64,000 nt of DNA, from the NCBI GenBank assembly GCA_900770725.1, contig CAAGLL010000035.1, forward strand, positions 1 through 64,000, read 5' to 3'. The notes under the pieces were generated by a model that saw only the letters and a list, made by a program, of their open reading frames with translations, made no database searches and was not told the DNA's origin. Positions 1 through 8,081 of the stretch are shown here, piece by piece. The position numbers were made by a program, and so were the translations under genes. The stretch is from an uncultured Succinivibrio sp. Its GTDB lineage: Bacteria; Pseudomonadota; Gammaproteobacteria; Enterobacterales; Succinivibrionaceae. The first letter of the stretch is position 1, and each line of letters begins with the position of its first letter.

Positions 1-136
1 CTTTCAATTTCTGCGCAATGAGCGGCTTTCAAGCAATGTTGGAAGCGGAGTAATCAGTCAGGAAGCATGATCGGGGGCCGGATTACTTGGTTTTACCCAT
101 AATCAGTGCAGAAGAGCCTCTTTTTCCATGCCCGCG

Positions 137-1348
137 TCAGGCGTTTTCCTTCTCAAAGTCGGCCAGGGACTCATCCAAGATCGCCAGGCCTTCCTCGAGG
201 TGGCTCCTCTTGATGTTGAGGGGAGGCGCGATGCGCAGCACGTCGGGCCCTGCCACCAGCACCAGGAGCTTGTGCTTAAAGCAGATCTTCTGAAGCGCGC
301 CGGACTTGCCCTTGTACTTGCCCGAGAGCACGCAGCCAATCAGCAGCCCCTCGCCCCTCACGGACTCGAACACGCCGTGCTTGCGCCCAAGCGCCAGCAG
401 GGCCTCTGAGAAGTCATGCCCCTTGGCGCGGACCTTCTCTAGGAAGGAGGGCTTTGAGACTATGTCGAGCACGTGGCAGCCGACCGCGCAGGCCAGCGCG
501 TTGCCTCCGAAGGTCGAGCCGTGGGTGCCCGGACGGAAGTGGAGCGCCGGCTCCTCCTTTGCAAGCACCGCGCCGATGGGCAGGCCCGAGGCCAGTCCCT
601 TGGCGGTGGTGAGGATGTCAGGGACCACGCCGCAGTGCTGGTAGCAGAAGAGCGAGCCGGTCCTGCCGATGCCGGTCTGGACCTCGTCGAAGATGAGGTA
701 GGCGTGGTGCTTGTCGCAAAGCTCGCGCACCTCCTTCAAAAACGCGCGGTCGACCGGGATGATCCCGCCCTCGCCCTGCACCGGCTCTAAGATCACCGCG
801 CAGGTCTTGTCGCTGATGGTCTTCCTGAAGGTCTCGATGTCGTTGAAGGGGATGTGGGTGATGGCGCCGGGCTTGGGCCCGAAGCCGTCGGAGTACTTGT
901 CCTGGCCTGCGACGCACACCGAGAAGAAGGTCCTGCCGTGGAAGCTGTGGGAGAAGGCGATGATCTCGTCCTTGGTATCGTCGAAGTCCTCAAGGGCGGC
1001 GCGGCGGGCGAGCTTGAGCGCAGCCTCGTTGGCCTCGGTGCCCGAGTTCACGAAGAACACGCGGTCGAAGTCGGTGAGCCCCACGAGCTTCTGCGCCAGC
1101 TGCACGGTCCTCACGTTCGCAAAGATGTTGCTGACGTGGATGAGCTCGCGGCTCTGCTTCCTGATCACCTTCAGGACGCCCTTGGGGGTGTGCCCCAGGC
1201 AGTTGACGGCGATGCCGGAGGTGAGGTCGAGGTAGCGGTTGCCTTCCGTATCCCACATGTAGCAGCCATGGGCCCTCTGCACGAGCATGTCCATCGGGAC
1301 GTAGCAGGGGATCATCACCTTGTCATATGCGGCTCTTGTAAGTTTCAT
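137..1348 (-). CDS. argD: acetylornithine aminotransferase
   Basis: PLP-dependent class III aminotransferase that converts N-acetylglutamate semialdehyde to N-acetylornithine in cytosolic arginine synthesis. The protein shows the GIAVNCLGH and NSGTEANEAALKLAR segments, the cofactor Asp in IFDEVQTGIGRTG and the Schiff-base Lys in TTAKGLASG near residue 250. Length (about 403 aa) is normal. The frame stays open to a GTG at 1381 directly after the upstream stop. I prefer the ATG at 1348 because AAGGA lies about 10 nt before it and the protein then begins MKLTRAAYDKV, matching the start of family homology. It is the last gene of the argCBA-D operon. ArgD enzymes often also serve as succinyl-DAP aminotransferase in lysine synthesis, which would fit dapE further along. 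Identity is confident; start less so. Confidence 0.93.
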   Translation of the reverse strand: MKLTRAAYDKVMIPCYVPMDMLVQRAHGCYMWDTEGNRYLDLTSGIAVNCLGHTPKGVLKVIRKQSRELIHVSNIFANVRTVQLAQKLVGLTDFDRVFFVNSGTEANEAALKLARRAALEDFDDTKDEIIAFSHSFHGRTFFSVCVAGQDKYSDGFGPKPGAITHIPFNDIETFRKTISDKTCAVILEPVQGEGGIIPVDRAFLKEVRELCDKHHAYLIFDEVQTGIGRTGSLFCYQHCGVVPDILTTAKGLASGLPIGAVLAKEEPALHFRPGTHGSTFGGNALACAVGCHVLDIVSKPSFLEKVRAKGHDFSEALLALGRKHGVFESVRGEGLLIGCVLSGKYKGKSGALQKICFKHKLLVLVAGPDVLRIAPPLNIKRSHLEEGLAILDESLADFEKENA

Positions 1349-1381
1349 TTGGATTTTGTCCTTCATTTCAATTCTTTTCAC

Positions 1382-2050
1382 TCAGACCATGCGGCTTGGG
1401 ATGTCGTGGATGTAGGCGATCTCGTCGCAGCAGTCGCGCTTGGGGCAGTTTTCGCAGTCCTTGAGGATCTTCTCAGGGAGCTTCTCCCTCAAGGTGCGGG
1501 TGAAGCCCACCCGCGAGAAGAACTGCGGCGAGCGCGTGAGCACGAACACCCGCTTGATGGCCATGCGCTCGGCGCGCTTTAGGAGGAAGTCGACGATGGC
1601 CCTGCCCTGGCCCTGGCGCTGGATGACCGGCGAGACGCCCAGCGAGCGGATCTCGGCAAGGCCTGAGTCGTAGACGTAGAGGCAGGCGCAGCCGACGACC
1701 TTGTCGTCGAGCACGCTCACCGCGAAGGTCTGGATCCCGCGGATGATCTCGTTGCGCTTGCGCGGCAGGTTCTGGCCGTGCTGGGCCCAGAAGCTGACCA
1801 TGTCCATGACGGCGTCGACGTCCTCGAGCGTGGCCTGGCGCACGAAGGCGTGGTGCTGCTCCTGCTTTGAGAAGACCTTGTTGAGCGTTACCACCGCGTT
1901 GCCGAAGGCCTGCATGTCGTCATCGGAGATGCGCCCCTCGTTGTAGAGCGTGGAGGCCTTCTCGTAGACCTCGTCCAAGGTGAGGCCCTTGAGCTCGTTT
2001 AGGATGACGTAGGAGCTGTCGGGTGTGGTGCTGTTTTCGGAAGATGCCAT
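1382..2050 (-). CDS. argA: short N-acetylglutamate synthase (GNAT family)
   Basis: GNAT acetyltransferase that by family and operon position makes N-acetylglutamate, the first step of arginine synthesis. The GNAT core lies in the C-terminal two thirds: a beta4 segment AEIRSLGVSP, the acetyl-CoA loop QRQGQGRAIVDFLL and a late ARG-SXF-like FFSRVGF. It ends in the Cys-rich DCENCPKRDCCDEIAYI tail seen in short-form NAGS enzymes. There is no amino-acid-kinase domain, so it differs from classical E. coli ArgA. About 70 residues precede the GNAT core and I do not recognise them. The frame opens at an ATG at 2083, but that sits in a small CCCCCG-CATT-CGGGGG hairpin; the ATG at 2050 has GGAGC about 11 nt upstream and is preferred. 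It lies between argB and argD. Confidence 0.8.
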   Translation of the reverse strand: MASSENSTTPDSSYVILNELKGLTLDEVYEKASTLYNEGRISDDDMQAFGNAVVTLNKVFSKQEQHHAFVRQATLEDVDAVMDMVSFWAQHGQNLPRKRNEIIRGIQTFAVSVLDDKVVGCACLYVYDSGLAEIRSLGVSPVIQRQGQGRAIVDFLLKRAERMAIKRVFVLTRSPQFFSRVGFTRTLREKLPEKILKDCENCPKRDCCDEIAYIHDIPSRMV

Positions 2051-2145
2051 GGCAGTAATGCTCCGCATTGTGAACCCCCGCATTCGGGGGATATGGCATT
2101 GAAGTTATGGGTTGCCGGGCTTGGGGTCGGCGCTCCCGGTGCGCC

Positions 2146-2910
2146 TTACACGGATACAGCGGTTCCAAGCCGCCGCCGCGCCGCGATGGCGGTGGAGAGC
2201 GCGGGATCGGAAACCGAGCCGATGCAGACGGCCTGCCCGGAACGGGCGGATGCGTTGAGGGCTGACCTTACCTTGACGGCCATGCCCCCGTTGATGGTGC
2301 CGTCGGCGATGAGCGCAGCGGCCTTTTGGGAATCGATCTCCTCGATGAGCGACTTGTCCTTGGAGAGGACGCCCGGGACGTCGGAGATGTAGTAGATGGG
2401 CGCCTTGAGCATGCAGGCGAGCTCTGAGGCCGCGTCGTCGGCGTTGATGTTGTACATCTGCCCGGACTTGTCGAAGGAGAGCGAGCAGATGACCGGGGTG
2501 ATCCCCATGGAGAGCAGCTGCAAGATGAACCTGGGGTCGCCCTCGTGCGGCACGCCGACGAAGCCGAGATCCCCCGGGGCCTTGGTGACGCCAAGCGTCC
2601 CGCCGTCGGAGCACAGAAGCCCTATGGCGTTGAGGCCCGCCTTGATGGCCAGGGACTGGACCTTCTTGTTGCACTGCCCGCAGAGGGCTGCGGAGATCAG
2701 CGGCATCTGCGATGCCGGCGAGACCCTCAGCCCGTCCTTCTTCTCGACCTTGACGCCCAGCGCCTTGAAGAGCGCGTCGACCTCCACGCCGCCGCCGTGG
2801 ACGATCACGGCTGGGGCGTCCTTGAGCGAGGCAAAGAGGCACTCAAGCGCCTGCGGATCCGCAAGCGCCTTGCCGCTGAGCTTCACAACCGGGTAAGAGG
2901 AGGCGTTCAT
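2146..2910 (-). CDS. argB: acetylglutamate kinase
   Basis: Amino-acid-kinase-fold enzyme that phosphorylates N-acetylglutamate, the second step of arginine synthesis. Visible signatures are the N-terminal VVKLSGKAL, the glycine loop VIVHGGGVEVD near residue 40, and a C-terminal DGTINGGMAVKVRSAL segment with the conserved Lys. At 254 aa it is of the short type without the N-terminal helix of arginine-sensitive hexameric NAGKs, so strong feedback control is not predicted (family inference). An ATG start at 2910 with AGGA about 10 nt upstream is well placed. It follows argC with only an 11-nt gap, so the two are co-transcribed. Confidence 0.95.
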   Translation of the reverse strand: MNASSYPVVKLSGKALADPQALECLFASLKDAPAVIVHGGGVEVDALFKALGVKVEKKDGLRVSPASQMPLISAALCGQCNKKVQSLAIKAGLNAIGLLCSDGGTLGVTKAPGDLGFVGVPHEGDPRFILQLLSMGITPVICSLSFDKSGQMYNINADDAASELACMLKAPIYYISDVPGVLSKDKSLIEEIDSQKAAALIADGTINGGMAVKVRSALNASARSGQAVCIGSVSDPALSTAIAARRRLGTAVSV

Positions 2911-2921
2911 ATGGCTAAATC

Positions 2922-3929
2922 CTACAGCAGGCCCGTGGCCTCGTCAAAGCCGCAGTAGATGTTCATGACCTGCACCGCCTGCGCCGCGGCGCCCTTGAGC
3001 AGGTTGTCGATGGCCGAGCACACAACGATGTACCCGTCGGAAGAGCACTTGAAGCCGATGTCGCAGAAAGGCAGGCCCTGCACGTCCTGGAGCCTCGGCA
3101 TGCCCTCGACCAGGCGCACGAGGCGGCGGCCCTCATAGGCCTTCTTGTAGAGCGCCCTGACCTGCTCGCCGCCAAAGCCCTCAATGAGCCTTGCGGTGAT
3201 GGTCGCGAGGATCCCGCGCTTGAAGGGCCCCAGGTGCGGCGTGAAGATCACCTTCGTCCCCAGGTGCTCCTCTATCTCAGGCTGGTGGCGGTGCGTGAAC
3301 ACGCCGTAGGCGTTGAGGCTCACCTCGCAGAAGGAGTTAGTGAGCTTGGCCTTGCGCCCCGAGCCAGTGACGCCTGAGACTGCGTTGATCGAAGGCCTGT
3401 ATGAGAGGTCGAGCGCCCCGCCCTCGATGAGCGGCCTTAACGCAAGCTGCGAGGCGGTCGGGTAGCAGCCAGGCAGCGAGATGATCTTCGTGGCGCGAAG
3501 CTTATCGGGGTCCGTGTACTCGGCCAGCGCGTACACCGCCTGCCTTAGCAGATCGACGTGCTCGTGCGGGAAGCCGTAGGCCTTCTCGAACACCGCTGTG
3601 TCGGAGATGCGGAAGGCCCCGGAGAGGTCGAACACCGCAACTCCATGATCCACCAAGGGCTGCGCTAGATCATGGGAGACCTTGTGGTCGGTGGCGAGGA
3701 AGGCGATGCCGGCCTTCGAGGCTATCTCCGAGGGATCCGGGGTGGGCTCCAGGACCATGTCGCAGATCCCGCGGAGGCTCCCGTAGAGATCGGAGAGCCT
3801 CCTGCCCTTGTCGGCGCTGTTCTCCGACACATAGAGGCCTTCCAGGGAAACCCCGCCGTGGCGGGAGAGGATCCTGCAGATTTCCGCGCCGGCATAGCCG
3901 CTGGCGCCGATCACCACCGCTTTCTTCAC
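2922..3929 (-). CDS. argC: N-acetyl-gamma-glutamyl-phosphate reductase
   Basis: NADP-dependent reductase for the third step of arginine synthesis. An N-terminal Rossmann fold starts KKAVVIGASGYAGAEI, and the active-site Cys is in SLPGCYPTASQLALRPL near residue 155. The later ITARL segment is also typical, and 335 aa is the normal length. The start codon is GTG at 3929, supported by GGAG about 8 nt upstream; the overlapping ATG seven bases upstream is out of frame. It is the first gene of the operon, with about 135 nt of GC-rich DNA before it. I could not see a convincing ARG box in that space. Confidence 0.95.
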   Translation of the reverse strand: MKKAVVIGASGYAGAEICRILSRHGGVSLEGLYVSENSADKGRRLSDLYGSLRGICDMVLEPTPDPSEIASKAGIAFLATDHKVSHDLAQPLVDHGVAVFDLSGAFRISDTAVFEKAYGFPHEHVDLLRQAVYALAEYTDPDKLRATKIISLPGCYPTASQLALRPLIEGGALDLSYRPSINAVSGVTGSGRKAKLTNSFCEVSLNAYGVFTHRHQPEIEEHLGTKVIFTPHLGPFKRGILATITARLIEGFGGEQVRALYKKAYEGRRLVRLVEGMPRLQDVQGLPFCDIGFKCSSDGYIVVCSAIDNLLKGAAAQAVQVMNIYCGFDEATGLL

Positions 3930-4063
3930 TTTGATGCTCCATCAAATCCGATGACGGGCATGGTAGCACGGCGCGCGCTTTTGCCGCGCGTTTTCCGTGC
4001 GGCGGCACGATTGCCAATGCAAGATTCCCCACGGTGGTGCATGGGGCCTTCAGGAAGCCCCCT

Positions 4064-4876
4064 TCACATCCCCTTGAGCACGGCCGCGCACTGCGAAGGC
4101 AGCACCTTGCGGGGCTTGGGCTTGGGCTTCTCCCCGGGCTTTGCAGGCTTGGGCGGCAGGAACCAGCTGTCAAGCTCGGCCCCGCAGCCGTCGCCCTCGG
4201 GGGCCTCGGCCTGGGGCTTGCAGTAAGGGCTGTCCTTGGGGCAGTAAAGCCTCACGTGCATGTGCCCGCGGTGCCCGAACCAGGGGCGCACCTTGTGCAG
4301 CCAGGCCGTCGAGTAGCCGTCGCGCTCGTACATGCGGCACAGCGCGCGCTTGATCCCGGGCGCCACGAAGATCCTCTGCACCCGCGCGTCGGCGGCGGCC
4401 AGGTAGATGAGGGCGGCGCGGCGCGAGTCGAAGTTCGCTGTCGGATTGCCCTTCTGATCGACAAGGTAGACGTCCTTGGGGTTTGCCAGCTCCTTGGCGC
4501 TCTTGCGCGGGGAGGAGAAGTCAAAGGAGATGTCCGCGTCCAGCCCGATGTTGTGGCTGCCGTGGGCCGAGCCGCCGCCGAATGGTCCGCCGTAGGGCTT
4601 TGAGAGATCGCCTATGAGCAGCGGCGGCAGCTTGTGCTCGGCTGCGCGCTTGGCCAGATCGTTTATGTAGGAGATGAGGAGAGGGTGCCCGAAGTCGCGC
4701 TGCGGCCCCCAGTGCTGGACCTGGAAGAGCGGGCCTTGGACGAGCTCGGAGGCGCCGCGGATGCAGCCGTTTGAATATCCCCCGAAGATCTCGGCGCCGC
4801 TGGATGGCGATGAGATTGCGATCAGGGCCGAGGCCGCGAGGGCCGGGATGACCGCGGATAGCTTGAATCTTGACAT
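4064..4876 (-). CDS. mepA: penicillin-insensitive murein endopeptidase
   Basis: Periplasmic LAS-family zinc peptidase that cleaves D-Ala-mDAP cross-links in peptidoglycan. Zinc and catalytic signatures are visible: HGSHNIGLDADISF (His and Asp ligands) near residue 105 and the C-terminal GHRGHMHVRLYCP with the HxH pair. Six Cys residues in the mature part agree with the disulphide-rich family. The N-terminus is a Sec signal peptide ending near SSPSSGAE. An upstream in-frame ATG exists at 4909, but the ATG at 4876 gives a clean signal peptide and has GAGGAT about 6 nt before it. It ends in a proline/lysine-rich tail. It stands alone between argC and the next minus-strand gene. Confidence 0.93.
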   Translation of the reverse strand: MSRFKLSAVIPALAASALIAISSPSSGAEIFGGYSNGCIRGASELVQGPLFQVQHWGPQRDFGHPLLISYINDLAKRAAEHKLPPLLIGDLSKPYGGPFGGGSAHGSHNIGLDADISFDFSSPRKSAKELANPKDVYLVDQKGNPTANFDSRRAALIYLAAADARVQRIFVAPGIKRALCRMYERDGYSTAWLHKVRPWFGHRGHMHVRLYCPKDSPYCKPQAEAPEGDGCGAELDSWFLPPKPAKPGEKPKPKPRKVLPSQCAAVLKGM

Positions 4877-4930
4877 GTGATCCTCAAGGCGCCGCCTGAG
4901 GCGGCGCATGGACTGCCGGCGCCCCTGGCG

Positions 4931-6601
4931 TCAGCTGAAGTTGAACAGGCGCTTTAGGAGCGGCGTCTGGGAGCGGTTCACCACCACTATCTCCACTGAG
5001 ACGCCCATGAAGGCGAAGCGATCGGTGAACTCGGCGCCCGGGTGGCTGTTGATGCGCGCGATGTCTGAGGCCAGCTTGTCGCGCAGGCTCTTGACGTACG
5101 CGAGGCTCTCCTCCGAGATCACCTGCGAGACGAGCGCGCGCACCTTGATCACCGCCGGGTTCTCGTTGATGCGCGGCTGCCTTGAGATGGCGTCCCACGA
5201 CACCCCGGTGATGCAGCGGATCCACCGGTGGGTCGCGGGGATGGTCCAGAAGTGCGAGAATGGGTTCTTGATCTCCTCCATGAACATCCTGAACATCTCG
5301 TTGACCCACATCACTGCGGTGTCGCGCTCCTCGCCGTGGCCTGAGATCTCGTAGCAGCGGTAGCGCACCACCTTGTCGCTGGTGGCGATCTCGCGGAAGC
5401 ACTTGACCCTGACGCCGTCTGGGCCCTCGCGCAGGAAGTAGCGGCGATCGGAGGGGTTGCGCTGCTGCTGGCGGCTCAGCTCGGCGAAGTCGTAGGCCTC
5501 GAAGGGCTGGCGCGACTTCCAAAGCAGGTAGTGGCTGATGATCTCGGAGAGCAGCTGCCGCTTCTGGGCCGGATTGAGGAAGTCCTGCAGGTGCGAGGCC
5601 ATGAACGCCGAGAAGTCCGAGCGCGCGGCCGACTGAAGCGCCCCCAGGCGGCCGTCCTGCAGCGCTATCTGCCTGGCGTAGTCGCGCTTGCCCTCGAACA
5701 CCGAGTAGAACACCAGCACCCACAGCTGCATGCGCAGATCGAGGACGTTGCAGAAGATCTGCTCGATGAGCCGGTCGCGGTCCTCGGGATCGCGCAGCGA
5801 CGACATGTTCTCGCGGGATCTGCGGAAGACCCAGTCGTTGACATAGATGCAGGTGCGGCGCCAGTCGATGTAGTCCTGCATCTCGCGCCCGAAGAAGGCG
5901 TCGACCTCGCGCGCGGGGATGCTCTCGAGCGTCGTGCAGTTCTCGTCGAACCACTCCTGCGGCGGCTCCTTCACGGGCCACACCTGGGAGAGCGGCAGCG
6001 AGCCGCGCACGGTCTTGATCTTGCGGGCGTGGAGCCTGAGCTCCTCGAGCACCGACCAGACCGCGGCCATCGCGAAGAGCTCGAGCAGCAGCGCCGTGTA
6101 GTGGGCGGTGTGCTGGAGCTGCGACTGCACCGAGGGGAAGCCCAGGTACTCGAGCATCTGCGGCAGGCGCGTGATCTCGCGCGCCTGCTCGTCGCCCTCG
6201 CTGAACATGCGGGCCCACATCTGGGACACGCACTCGACCGAGGAGGCGCGCGCGACCATGCTGTGCAGCGGCTCCTTGGAGTCGTCGAACACCACGACGT
6301 CGCGGCCGCGGAGGTAGTCCTCGGAGAGCAGATCCTCGATGAGCGGGAAGGATCCGGCGTGCTTGCGCAATTTCCTGCCGTTTATCCCGTTCTCGTCGGC
6401 GTTGCCCCAGCGCACCCTGGCCGGGTAGCGGGGGCAGACGAACGAGTGCATGTAGATCCTAGGCAGCGTCTTGAGCGAGACCGGGGCGCTGTCGGCGTCG
6501 CCGACCTGCCACTCCAGCACCGCCACCTCGAGCGTCTGCTCGGGCTCCCCCTCATTGGGGAGGAAGGCCCCGGCGAAGTAGATCTTGCGTTTGGCTTCCA
6601 T
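4931..6601 (-). CDS. unrecognised 556-aa protein with a possible degenerate exonuclease-like N-terminus
   Basis: I do not recognise this family. No signal peptide or membrane segment is visible; it is a soluble, acidic protein rich in Trp, Arg and aromatic residues. The first 110 residues read like a DEDD-exonuclease fold (an opening beta strand YFAGAFL, a middle SFVCPRYPARVRW strand, then GRDVVVFDDSKEPLHSMV where such folds carry a substrate Asp). The DxE motif expected in the first strand is missing, so catalysis in that form is doubtful. The remainder is mostly helical. It sits between mepA and the DolP-like lipoprotein, 14 nt after the latter, so co-transcription is likely. The coding call rests on length and a low-stop frame that fits its neighbours; function is unknown. 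Confidence 0.75.
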   Translation of the reverse strand: MEAKRKIYFAGAFLPNEGEPEQTLEVAVLEWQVGDADSAPVSLKTLPRIYMHSFVCPRYPARVRWGNADENGINGRKLRKHAGSFPLIEDLLSEDYLRGRDVVVFDDSKEPLHSMVARASSVECVSQMWARMFSEGDEQAREITRLPQMLEYLGFPSVQSQLQHTAHYTALLLELFAMAAVWSVLEELRLHARKIKTVRGSLPLSQVWPVKEPPQEWFDENCTTLESIPAREVDAFFGREMQDYIDWRRTCIYVNDWVFRRSRENMSSLRDPEDRDRLIEQIFCNVLDLRMQLWVLVFYSVFEGKRDYARQIALQDGRLGALQSAARSDFSAFMASHLQDFLNPAQKRQLLSEIISHYLLWKSRQPFEAYDFAELSRQQQRNPSDRRYFLREGPDGVRVKCFREIATSDKVVRYRCYEISGHGEERDTAVMWVNEMFRMFMEEIKNPFSHFWTIPATHRWIRCITGVSWDAISRQPRINENPAVIKVRALVSQVISEESLAYVKSLRDKLASDIARINSHPGAEFTDRFAFMGVSVEIVVVNRSQTPLLKRLFNFS

Positions 6602-6615
6602 CGTCGCAGCGCTTG

Positions 6616-7422
6616 CTACCAGTTGGCCGGGGTTGCCGGGGCCAGGAGCCCGCCGTCGTCGGAACCAACGATCGTCGCCCCGCCGTTGTCGGCGCTCGCC
6701 TGGGACTCGGCGGCCATCGAGGAGGAGCTGTTGGTGGAGCCTGCCGCAGGGGCGCTTGAGGCGTCAACCACGGAGGCCTGCGAGTTGTCGTTGACCGAAG
6801 GGGCAGGGTTGCTCGAGCTGTCCATGTAGTCGAAGATCGTCACGATGCGCTTGATCCCGCTGACCTTGCGGGCCTGGTTGACGGCGCGCCTGGCCTCGTC
6901 GCGGGTCACGTAGCCCATCAGGTAGACGACCTTGTCCTCGGTGAAGACCTTGAAGCGGCCGGAGGCGATGCCCTTGCCGGCAAGCAGCATGGTCTTGACC
7001 TGGGCGGTGGTGACGGCGTCGGCGGCGATGGCCGAATCGGCGATCGGGGCGCGCTGCTCGACGTAGTTGTAGACCTTGCGCACGTACTGGACCTTCTTTA
7101 TGGCCGCAAGGCACCTGTTGTAGTAGTCCCAGTTGGTGGTCTGGCCAGCCAGGAGCACATTGCCGTTGACGGACACCACGGCGACGTTGAACACCTTGGA
7201 GTCGGAATCCGACTTGTGGTCGTTGAGGATCGCCTTGGCGTCGTTCTCGATCTGCTGGTCGTACATCTGGACGTCGATGGTGCGGCTATCCGATCCGACT
7301 ATGGCGCCGCCGGCGGCCGCGCCGCCTGCGACCATCGCGGTGATGCAGCCGTTGAGCATGAATGCCGGCGCGGCGAGCACCGCCGCCAGTGCGAGTTTGC
7401 AGATGATCCTGTTCTTGTCCAT
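6616..7422 (-). CDS. dolP: BON-domain outer-membrane lipoprotein, DolP/YraP-like
   Basis: Envelope lipoprotein with two BON domains, related to DolP (YraP), which supports outer-membrane integrity. The signal peptide ends in the lipobox LNGC, with the Cys at about residue 26. BON domain 1 spans about 50-125 (GNVLLAGQT core) and BON domain 2 about 130-200 (KVVYLMGYVTRDEA). After that comes a roughly 60-residue Ser/Ala/Asn-rich low-complexity tail ending in LLAPATPANW, which E. coli DolP lacks. The ATG at 7422 has AGGAG 8 nt upstream. The residue after the lipid Cys is Ile, which in Lol sorting permits outer-membrane export (established rule, not tested here). Confidence 0.85.
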   Translation of the reverse strand: MDKNRIICKLALAAVLAAPAFMLNGCITAMVAGGAAAGGAIVGSDSRTIDVQMYDQQIENDAKAILNDHKSDSDSKVFNVAVVSVNGNVLLAGQTTNWDYYNRCLAAIKKVQYVRKVYNYVEQRAPIADSAIAADAVTTAQVKTMLLAGKGIASGRFKVFTEDKVVYLMGYVTRDEARRAVNQARKVSGIKRIVTIFDYMDSSSNPAPSVNDNSQASVVDASSAPAAGSTNSSSSMAAESQASADNGGATIVGSDDGGLLAPATPANW

Positions 7423-7624
7423 TGGAATGCTCCTGCCAGGCCTGCCATGGCTAAATTACGGCAAGTCATTGATTCAAAAGATGCCTCTGCCGCCTTATCC
7501 CATGCGCGTCTGGGCATTGGAGGATAGTTGGGCGGCGCGGCGCGCAAGTCCAATTCTACCCAAAATCCGCTTGCTTGTTCATGGCTTGGGTGCGGCGCGA
7601 AGGCAGGATGTGACGGGGGCGCCT

Positions 7625-7660
7625 GAAAAGAAAAATCCCCGCGCGGTTGCCCGGGCGGGG
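7625..7660 (-). terminator. intrinsic terminator, minus strand
   Basis: CCCCGC and GCGGGG arms (7637-7642 and 7655-7660) continue after one mismatch with three more pairs around a TTGC loop. On the minus strand the hairpin is followed by ATTTTTCTTTTC. It lies over 400 nt past the nearest minus-strand stop (8082), so it may end a separate small transcript. Confidence 0.65.
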
Positions 7661-7690
7661 AAGAACAATCAAACAAACATAAGGAGTGTC
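7630..7690 (-). ncRNA. possible very short transcript or small RNA
   Basis: On the minus strand a TATATT element near 7694-7699 lies just upstream of about 50 nt that run straight into the terminator at 7637-7660. The -35 region is poor (about 3 of 6). Either this is a small RNA or the elements are unrelated. There is no sequence match to a known RNA family that I recognise. Confidence 0.25.
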
Positions 7691-8081
7691 TTTAATATAG
7701 CACTTTTTTGATTTTGTGATCACTCTCGAAAAAATATTTTTATGGATGACCTCCTGGGGATTTCCCAGATCGCGATCACAAAGTGCGATGTTCCGCAGCA
7801 ACGCATTTATATTGAAGATTTTTTATCTAAAGCCCTGCAACAAATTCAGCGAAATCCACCCGAAAAGCCGCCTGAAAAAACTTTTTTTCAGGATTTGTGA
7901 CATTTCAGGCCAAGGCCGTTACGAAAGGAAAAAACTGTCCAAAACGGCGAATTTTATGTACTCAGTTGACCGTTTTTCTGAAGGTCATTCCACCGTTCGG
8001 ATGCCCGGGCCGGTTATTTGATTTGGATCACATACAAAAAATGGCTTGCGTGCGTGGACCTGGCAAAGCCCAATGCAGGAT

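Larger units (their letters stand above)
7423..8081. other. gene-free AT-rich interval with inverted repeats
   Basis: No credible gene is visible here. After the DolP promoter side comes a minus-strand terminator hairpin (7637-7660), then about 350 bp that is clearly AT-richer than the surroundings. It contains TTTGTGATC near 7712 facing GATCACAAA near 7775, and a CCTGAAAAAA/TTTTTTCAGG hairpin near 7870. Near 8020-8036, read on the minus strand, is a TGTGATCCAAATCAAA stretch resembling a CRP site with one weak half. These look regulatory, but no target gene is obvious. Confidence 0.5.

Noticed and set aside
1..136. C-terminal end of a plus-strand gene at the left edge
   Set aside because: Two short frames end at 51 and 70, but too little sequence is visible to support either.
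5531..6829. Long plus-strand ORF opposite the 556-aa protein and the DolP-like gene
   Set aside because: It spans two minus-strand genes, is composed of Arg/Ala/Gly/Val-type GC-shadow codons and has no RBS. Similar long antisense frames over pepN, prc and lon were dropped for the same reason.
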